In this document: positions 9,134 through 15,836 of the stretch, one piece after another
Layout of the letters: every line of letters starts with the position of its first letter
How positions within the stretch are numbered: position 1 is the stretch's first letter
DNA from: Conidiobolus incongruus B7586
Lineage: Eukaryota > Entomophthoromycota > Entomophthoromycetes > Entomophthorales > Conidiobolaceae
Assembly: GCA_000697335.1 (NCBI GenBank)
Contig: JNEM01006189.1
Coordinates: 1 to 15,836, forward strand
Length of the DNA: 15,836 nucleotides
Direction: 5' to 3'
Made by a program: the position numbers and the translations under genes
Notes under the pieces: generated by a model
Told to the model about the DNA's origin: nothing
The model's database searches: none
Seen by the model: the letters and a program-made list of their open reading frames with translations, nothing else

Positions 9134-10741
9134 CTCTGAGAATCATAATGATGGGTAAATTTAATTCGCTTATTTCATCAAATGTGTTTTGATCCAAAAA
9201 TTCAAGAACCTTCAAATTGCGGAGTAAAAATTGATCCAAATATACAATTATCAACCATCAATGAAATCATATTTCCAAATTTGGTTGAGCTGTAAAATAG
9301 AAAAACAGCAATTATGGATGCGTAAATAAAAATACTAAGAAAATTTTGGATTAATTCTAGGCTCAGTTTATAATCTATATATATTTAGAAAAATATTTCT
9401 AATTGATTTGTAATAGGTTTAAGAAAATTTATAATATTATTACGATTAATAATTGTTTTTTATTTTTGCTTGAAAATAAAAGATATTCCAGTGGATATCT
9501 CATGAACAAACATTAGAAAAAAATATGTAACATACTCTAGAAAATATCAACATTTTTAAAGTCTGTAATTTTAGAATTATTTTTCATGAGTTTGGAAGAT
9601 ATTATTATATGATATAAGCTCTTAGAGAATATATAATGTAATTGTTTCATGAAGTTATCAATATATCTAATATCTTTAATATTCAAAAAATTGAAAATAA
9701 TATTATCATGATGTGAACATAAATCGCATTATACAATAATATAAAATTGTTAATACTTAAAATATATTAAATTACTCTAAATAGTTTTCATTTACAAAAA
9801 TAGTACTATTCGATTCATTGGTGTTATAAATGCATTCACAATTTAGCTATATTAAATACATACAATTCATAGTGGATTGTAGGATAAAATATTTCAAAAA
9901 TATATATCTTGTTATATATCAATCAAGTGAATAATATTATACATCATTTTATCTCACAACTAACTCAAATTCAAGTGTTATATGTATCAATTTCCAAGAT
10001 TATAAAATTTGAATATACTCATTGACATAATAAATAAGTGATAAACATTTTTTGAATGATATTTGGATAATAATGAGTACTAGTATATTGCATTATATAA
10101 ATTTAAATTGTACTCAATAGCTCTTTCATTAAATAATAATATATGTCCAAAAATCTTTATTTAATATTAATTTAGATTTTATTCATTTTATTACAGAATA
10201 AATATATAGTTGATTCAAAGCATTCATAATATCCTAGTTGGCATCATCCGACTCTAGCATTATACACTTTATGAAATACCAATACTATAATTTTGAAACT
10301 ACGTTTGAAAAATGAATCAAGTTCTATTCCAGACCTCAGTCACATCTCTCAATACCAATATTTTTCGATGATTAAGTTATAATTAAAAGGACATATAATT
10401 AATACCACTGAATTCATATAACCAAGTTACAAAATGATTAAAATTTATTAAAAGCTCATTTAATAAAAAATTATCAAATATATTCCAAATATTGGTTACT
10501 TATAAATCAATTAAAATTTGCTATTGATGTATTTCCCCCACAATATCTGTGCAAGTAGAATATGATCTTAGTTTTAAAGTGCAAAGCACATAGTATTTTA
10601 AAATGAATAAATCATACTTGTTTTTGATTTCATTTTACTTGATTTCGCGAAATAATAATTCCTCAGAAAAATATCAAATTATAAACTGGTTAATAATATA
10701 TACAAAATAGTTAATGATATTATAGGAATCAGATCAAAAAG
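9134..10741. other. AT-rich divergent spacer between copies 4 and 5
   Basis: Copies 4 and 5 point away from each other across this 1.6 kb. It is AT-rich with no coding signal. A slightly less AT-rich patch at about 10230-10370 has no recognisable product. Upstream of copy 5, 10646-10660 has a loose resemblance to the sense-strand core of the shared element, too weak to annotate as a site. Confidence 0.55.
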
Positions 10742-10749
10742 TATAAAAG
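10742..10749 (+). promoter_or_regulatory. TATA box of copy 5
   Basis: TATAAAAG, a good match to the general TATA consensus, 53-60 bases upstream of the ATG at 10802. It is followed by a purine-rich stretch and then by TTTAATTCACA directly before the ATG. That last sequence is also found before copy 4. Confidence 0.6.
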
Positions 10750-10801
10750 AGGAGAATATATACCAAATCAAAGATATCATCAAATATAATTTTAATTCAC
10801 A

Positions 10802-11290
10802 ATGAGATTCTCTACTATTACTACTTCCGTTTTAGCTTGTGGTGCCATCTTTGCCAGTCCTATCAACCAAAATGCTCAAACTGGTGTCAATAAGAACTTG
10901 ACTCTTCCTGAAAACTATACCATTGATACCAATTATGATATTCGACCTTATGTCAATGCCGAACAAATCTATAATGGAATTCAGCAATTAGCTAAGATCC
11001 CCAAGGACACTTTCATTAAAGAAGTCAACAAATTTGTGGATCAAGTCCAAACTGTTTTAGATATCTCTTATGACTTTGCTGAGAGACTAGAAAATTTAAC
11101 TCCCGAACAAAAGAATAAACTTGATCAATGGTGGGCCAAAGTATCACCCAAGTACTCTCAACCTCTCCCTACCGATCCAAATCAGTTGGAAAAATTAATT
11201 CTTCCAGATCTATTAGAACTTGCTGAGATCGTTTATCAAGCTGATGCTAATCAGTTGTTAAAACAATTCAACACCTTATTTAAGCAATAA
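10802..11290 (+). CDS. Small secreted protein, copy 5 (subfamily B), the only plus-strand copy
   Basis: This gene encodes 162 residues and ends in TAA. The signal peptide is residues 1-18, with a likely cut after A-I-F-A. The body has Y-V-N-A-E-Q-I-Y at 50-57, D-I-S-Y-D-F at 87-92, L-T-P-E-Q at 99-103, W-W at 110-111, S-P-K-Y-S-Q-P-L-P at 115-123 and L-P-D-L-L-E-L-A-E-I-V-Y at 134-145. N-x-T sites occur at 32 and 38. No cysteine is left in the mature part. It differs from copy 4 at scattered residues (for example 27, 28, 58, 78 and 80), so it has diverged more than copies 3 and 4 have from each other. Its start and the 11 bases before it match copy 4. It is the only family member in the opposite orientation, so one inversion or an inverted duplication took place. 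Its function is unknown. A short hairpin-like sequence, TTACCA at 11301-11306 with TGGTAA at 11313-11318, lies just after the stop. Confidence 0.92.
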   Translation: MRFSTITTSVLACGAIFASPINQNAQTGVNKNLTLPENYTIDTNYDIRPYVNAEQIYNGIQQLAKIPKDTFIKEVNKFVDQVQTVLDISYDFAERLENLTPEQKNKLDQWWAKVSPKYSQPLPTDPNQLEKLILPDLLELAEIVYQADANQLLKQFNTLFKQ

Positions 11291-12749
11291 AATTTATTTA
11301 TTACCAAGATTATGGTAACTACTTAATTATTTTAGAGTATAAAATAATAAATTATCATTAACTGTAATCAAATTGTTATAATAAAAATATAAGATAATAT
11401 ATTTAAAATCTATGTCTAAGCTTTGAATTTTACTAATTAACCTGTCAAAATACACTTAACAATAATTCTAATATTTTTTGAAATTAAATATAAAATATCA
11501 GTTATTCAATTTTTCAGTGTGTGCTTTATTATTAATGATATTTTTATTTAATGTAATAAATATTTTACATGACAAATATTCATTTTAAAATAATCTCTAT
11601 TAAATATATATTTTTGATATGAAATATACATATGTTCTAAATTTTCTAATATTTTCGAATATGGTTAAAATAATTGGAACTATAATAATCTAATTTAATA
11701 TTAAATATTTTATTATTTGGTATTCTTTTAAATTTTATAACATTAAAAAATTAACTAGTTTTGTAAATTTATCAATAATTCAAAAAATGATAATAAATTG
11801 TAATAATTTTTTAAAATCAATACTACATCAGATATACATAACATACTCATAATATTATTATATTATTGACAAAAGTATATTAATAGCTAACTATTTAATT
11901 AAAAAATATTTGAAATAATACAAAATGATGAATGAATTTAATATAATGATTGTTTGAAAAATATTTTAACTTTGATTATGATGATACAAAATTGGTAATT
12001 ATATATTGATTACTATTTAATAATTTATATTGAGATGTTATTCTAATAAATGAAAAGATAAATAAATTTTTATTTTAATTTTCATTACAAATTATATTGA
12101 ACTGTAAAATGTATATTTTAAAATAATATGAGTATAGCGAAAAAATTTCTAAATGTTTGTAAAAATGATAATGCTTTTTGATATAAGTTATCACATTATA
12201 AAACTTAAAATAATTAATATTAAATAATAAATTTATCTCATAATTCTGGTATTGTATTAATGTGTTTGCATAAATATTGAAGGTAAATTTTAAATTTCGA
12301 TTTGATTTCATTTTTAAATTTATAAATCATGAGTAATTTTTCCTTGCTCTTTTCAGTTTTTGAAAAATTTTATATGAAAAAATTTAAAATTGTTTATTGG
12401 TTTATTACTTCGTATTATGAATTAATTATTTCAGCCATATATATATATATATCATTTAGCAAAAAATATAATTTATATCATGTACCCGTTATTATTCAAA
12501 TTTCGATGTTCCAAATTTCATAATATTTGATCTATCATCAAATCATGATATATTGTATTTAATATTTTTTATCAAACTTTGAATATGGTTAATTCTAAGA
12601 TGTTACTCTTTATTAACAAATTTTTATATTCGATTCAATATAATATATGAAAATTGAGAAAGAGATATTCAATTGTAGCTGCTATAATACAATATATTAT
12701 ATATAAAAATAATAAATCGAATTGTAGACATTATTATTATAGATTGTGT
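11291..12749. other. AT-rich spacer, no supported gene
   Basis: AT-rich DNA downstream of copy 5. Short open frames at 12075-12311 (-) and 12329-12523 (+) are made of AT-rich codons (I, N, K, Y, F), overlap low-complexity sequence and have no domain, signal peptide or promoter that I can support. An (AT)8 tract lies at 12437-12452. Confidence 0.6.
12437..12452. repeat. (AT)8 microsatellite
   Basis: Eight uninterrupted AT units in the spacer downstream of copy 5, read directly from the sequence. Confidence 0.9.
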
Positions 12750-13020
12750 TGTATTTCAAAAATACCTGTCTGTCTAGATTTGATAGTTAGGCTCACATTA
12801 CCCTCTGCTCATGGTGTAATTGTTAGTCCATAATCAAGTGATACTCTTTAGCTCCTTTATTAGAATTTATTCAAAACCTATGTCACTCACTGAATGAATT
12901 ATTTAAACACCAAAGTGTCAAGAATAACAAAAGTGGTTCTTTTTCTGAATATTCTTCTACAACATCTTAAGAGTAATTTTTGACATACAGTCCTGATATG
13001 TTAAAGAGCAGGATTAATAA
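12750..13020 (-). other. G+C-richer patch, possible decayed coding relic
   Basis: This patch is clearly less AT-rich than its surroundings. On the minus strand one frame between about 12990 and 12760 gives a run of well-mixed residues (for example E-E-Y-S-E-K-E-P-L-L-L-F) broken by several stops, as expected of an old coding remnant of unknown origin. I cannot name a family, and chance is possible. Confidence 0.2.
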
Positions 13021-13735
13021 ATAATTGACTAAATCATATTATAAGTACTTTTCTAACCACAATCTTTGTTTCCCAAAACTTATAAAAACTCAACAATTGT
13101 ATAATTGTATAATTATATAATATTAATTTAAGCTAAAAAGTTAAAAAATTAACCAAATATGATAATTAGATCAGATTTGAAGATGTAAATTTGTTAAAAT
13201 CATCAATATTTTGAAATTAATGAATTTAAATTAGTATTAATGTCAAGTTATTACTCAATACTTATATTTATTAAGAATCAAGTAAAGATTTGAATCAATT
13301 ACTTTCTATATTTCACCCATCTACCATATTTTATTTCAGTAAAAACTGTCTGATAAATATTCTTCTATTTGTCCCAATATTCAAACTAATGTTTAACACT
13401 TTCTATTATCATACAAATTATTATTGGTTTGTAATATGATTTTTCTATTCATCATTTTCAATTGTAAGTATAAATGTTAGAATAATGATTATATAAATAA
13501 AGCTGATAAATCACTATCTTATATATAATATTATACTAATGAATCCATTTTATTATTCCTTCAATCAAATTGTAATGCTATTACAATAAATTTTGGTCTC
13601 GTGTGTTACAGCTCATTTGGTGTTTTCGTTTTGTAATTTAGGTTGTATTTTCAGTATAATGTACAATATTAACAGAAAAATTTACATTCACTGAAAAAAT
13701 AAAGTTTCCTATAAACATTACATATTTATTTAAGA
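13021..13735. other. AT-rich spacer, no gene seen
   Basis: AT-rich sequence with stops in all frames, between the possible relic and the 3' end of the decayed family copy. I see nothing to annotate here. Confidence 0.6.
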
Positions 13736-14211
13736 TTAAAAAAATCCTATAAAATAAGATAAACAGTAACTCGAATAAGAATTACGAACAATACTATACA
13801 AATTCATGGCATCTGGTAAAATCATCTGCTTCAATTGGTTGAAATCCCTGGTATTGACTCGGAATACTTGGACGTTACATCGATCCACTACTGTTTAACT
13901 TGCTCTTGTTGTTCTGGGGTTAAATGTTGCAAGTTTTCAACAAAGTTTAAAATATTCCCTATCACACTTTGATGCTGCTCCAAATCAAGGTTAACTTCAT
14001 TTATAAATTCATCTTTAGACTTCTTGGCAAGTGATTGAATTTGAACATAAATTTGCTCAGCATTTATGTAAGTATGAAAATCAAATTTAGTTTCTAATTT
14101 TCTCAGGAATGAACACAACTTTATTACTATTACTTCTGACGTGCTGTGAATAGGATTAGCAATAACTGTGCTATTTGCCATAATCAAAGTGGAGAATGAA
14201 TTGAACCTCAT
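13736..14211 (-). pseudogene. Decayed sixth copy of the secreted-protein family (subfamily B-like)
   Basis: The frame open from 14226 to 13888 gives 112 residues, but the true family start is the internal Met at 14211. From there M-R-F-N-S-F-S-T-L-I lines up with the M-R-F start of copies 4 and 5, and A-N-P-I falls where A-S-P-I is expected (residues 18-21). Y-I-N-A-E-Q-I-Y and L-T-P-E-Q follow in register. The signal peptide has lost the L-A-C-G core, and a cysteine appears in the linker, unlike any intact copy. The frame stops just where the W-W pair should be. Family-like sequence (T-S-K-Y-S, I-L-P-D) continues beyond the stop, with at least one change of frame, down to about 13736. The total length therefore equals that of an intact gene. 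I read this as a dead host gene at the edge of the cluster. A shortened secreted protein is a less likely alternative. No shared upstream element was found. Confidence 0.8.
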
Positions 14212-14226
14212 TTTTATTATCAGCAT

Positions 14227-15836
14227 AATAAATTATATTTTTTAATTGAAGATTAAACTATTTACCATAAAAATCTCAATTAAAATTCTTAGAATTTTAA
14301 TCACTTGATTATTTTATCTTAATTTGGCCAACTTTGGTATTTAGAGAACTTGAATAATTTATTCAATATTTTTGATGTGGATATATATATATATATATAT
14401 ATCAAGAAACACTAATATTAATATAATTTTATAAGAGTTACTGTTATAAGAAAAATAAATCTTATTGAAGTAAATTTAAATTTTTAAATGTAATTTATAA
14501 TCAATAAATTTCGACTTTTTAGAACCACCGAATATCTTTTAAGGTTTTGATAATATATTCCTTGAAGTACTTTATCTACAAAGCTCAATTATTAATTGGA
14601 CAGATGCAAATTTATAGAGATTTTGTAAATAATAGTGACATTATTATAATATATTTAATCAAAATTTATTTTCTAATTTTTGCTATTTTAAATTTCAACA
14701 ATATTGATTTTCAAAATATATATGGCATTTTGAATTCCAATATTTAATCAGTTGACTATTTACATTAATTGATACTTCAATGGGTTATTACATATAAGTC
14801 TCTCATCACAAATATCTATTCCAAAACTCAAATATCTTTAATTTTTTTAATTTTATACTAATTTTTATGATTGATATTCTCTTACTTAAAAGTATCGAAA
14901 ATATTTTATAGTATTTGAAATAGAATTTTTTTATGAATATATTTTATCTAAAAGAATTTCATAATTCTACTTAATGAAAATTATATTTTTGATAAATTTG
15001 AGAACTTATGATTATTTTTAATTTCATATTTTACGAATTTCTAGTAAAAATGATATAATAATTATATTAAAATCTATTCTTTATACTAATCAGATTTTGA
15101 AAAAAAATTATATGATTATTCATTTATTATCTTATATTACCTATATTATTTGATTTAAAAAATTTTTTAATTTTAAAATTTGATAATTAAATAAATAAAT
15201 AAATTAGTATAAAAAATAAACTATAAAGTTAAATTCACTTATTTATTTATAATTTAACCAATTTTTAATCAAACCCAGTTAAACTAGATTGAATAATTTA
15301 AGTATATTATTTTATTATAACTATATTTATGTAAGTGTAGTGGTAGTTAAACCAATATAATATAGAGGAAGACTTAATATAAAAGTAATTTGGCACAAAA
15401 TATGGTGTGGTAATATGAGATGTAATGTGCAAATATAAACAAAGTTTAATTAAGCTTCAAACTGAGATGAGTCACTAATATATTAAGATTTATATTAGGC
15501 AGTGCTAATATATTATAGTATTAATAGAATGTAGTATTAATTTTAGAAGTAGTGTAAAAGATAAGAGATAGTAAGAATTGAGAAAAAAATCCTTATTTAT
15601 TAAATAATTTAATATTATTTATATAATTTAGTAATAAAAATATAAATTAATTATATGATTTATAGTTAATTGAATTATAAAGCAATATATATAAGAATTT
15701 AAAGAATTAGTCTCTTAATAATTTAACTATATTTTATTATCTATTGGTTAATATTTTAAAACTTAAAATTTAATTAGGGTAAATTATAAATTTCTAGATT
15801 AATAAGTTAATAAGGTATATATAATCAAATTTATAT
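14227..15836. other. AT-rich spacer to the window end, no supported gene
   Basis: AT-rich DNA with an (AT)11 tract at 14381-14402. The open frame at 14547-14747 (+) is low-complexity and has no support. The part at about 15310-15560 has more G than C on the plus strand and two copies of CTAATATATTA, at 15475-15485 and 15505-15515. Nothing there could be identified. Confidence 0.55.
14381..14402. repeat. (AT)11 microsatellite
   Basis: Eleven uninterrupted AT units, read directly. It lies about 170 bases upstream of the start of the decayed sixth copy. No function is inferred. Confidence 0.95.

Noticed and set aside
2219-9416. TGTAATAG at 2221, 5151 and 9409, each several hundred bases upstream of copies 1, 2 and 4
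   Set aside because: Distances to the ATG differ widely and an 8-mer of this composition is expected about once by chance in the window. The flanks do not align well.
12075-12311. 78-residue minus-strand open frame
   Set aside because: Low-complexity N, Y, F, I and K translation with the same composition as the spacer, and no signal peptide or domain. It is probably a chance frame.
12329-12523. 64-residue plus-strand open frame
   Set aside because: It crosses an (AT)n tract and has spacer-like composition, with nothing to support a gene.
12811-12880. tRNA-like A box (ATGGTGTAATTGTTAG) resembling Gln or Glu tRNAs
   Set aside because: No matching B box at the right distance, no acceptor stem and no anticodon arm could be built, so it is not called a tRNA or a tRNA-derived repeat.
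14547-14747. 66-residue plus-strand open frame
   Set aside because: Low-complexity AT-rich translation, with no promoter or domain seen.

Overview
The window is very AT-rich eukaryotic DNA, most likely from an early-diverging, AT-rich fungus. A Conidiobolus-like (Entomophthoromycotina) source is my best guess, but it is an inference from general character and not from any marker gene. The eukaryotic reading rests on short intronless genes 1 to 3 kb apart, each with a TATA box about 45 to 60 bases upstream of its ATG. There are no bacterial ribosome binding sites or operons, and each protein starts with a typical secretory signal peptide.

The only convincing genes are six paralogues of one family of small secreted proteins, about 162 residues long: 1057-1545 (-), 4126-4611 (-), 6962-7450 (-), 8488-8988 (-), 10802-11290 (+), and a decayed copy at 13736-14211 (-). 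I do not recognise the family. The proteins align almost without gaps. Each has a signal peptide around an L-A-C-G core, a variable N-terminal linker, and a predicted all-helical body carrying N-A-[DE]-[EQ]-x-Y, a W-W pair, S-P-K-Y-S-Q-P-L-P and E-L-x-x-I-V-Y motifs. The mature parts contain no cysteine. Two subfamilies are visible: copies 1-2, and copies 3-4-5 with the decayed sixth.

Copies 3 and 4 are identical over 294 bases inside the coding region, while their flanks are unrelated. The 5' end of copy 4, including 11 bases before the ATG, instead matches copy 5. This points to gene conversion making patchwork genes. Copies 1, 2 and 4 share an upstream element (AATAACTGCG next to CATTRAT on the plus strand, 44 to 60 bases beyond the TATA box), a good candidate for a common regulatory site.

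Between the genes lie long low-complexity AT-rich spacers with (AT)n tracts. One G+C-richer island at about 3050-3400 stands out and may be an old LTR-type fragment or a structured RNA. A weaker G+C-richer patch at about 12750-13020 may be a coding relic. I found no rRNA, convincing tRNA, CRISPR array or intact mobile element. The arrangement looks like a lineage-specific, tandemly expanded secreted-protein locus under birth-and-death evolution.
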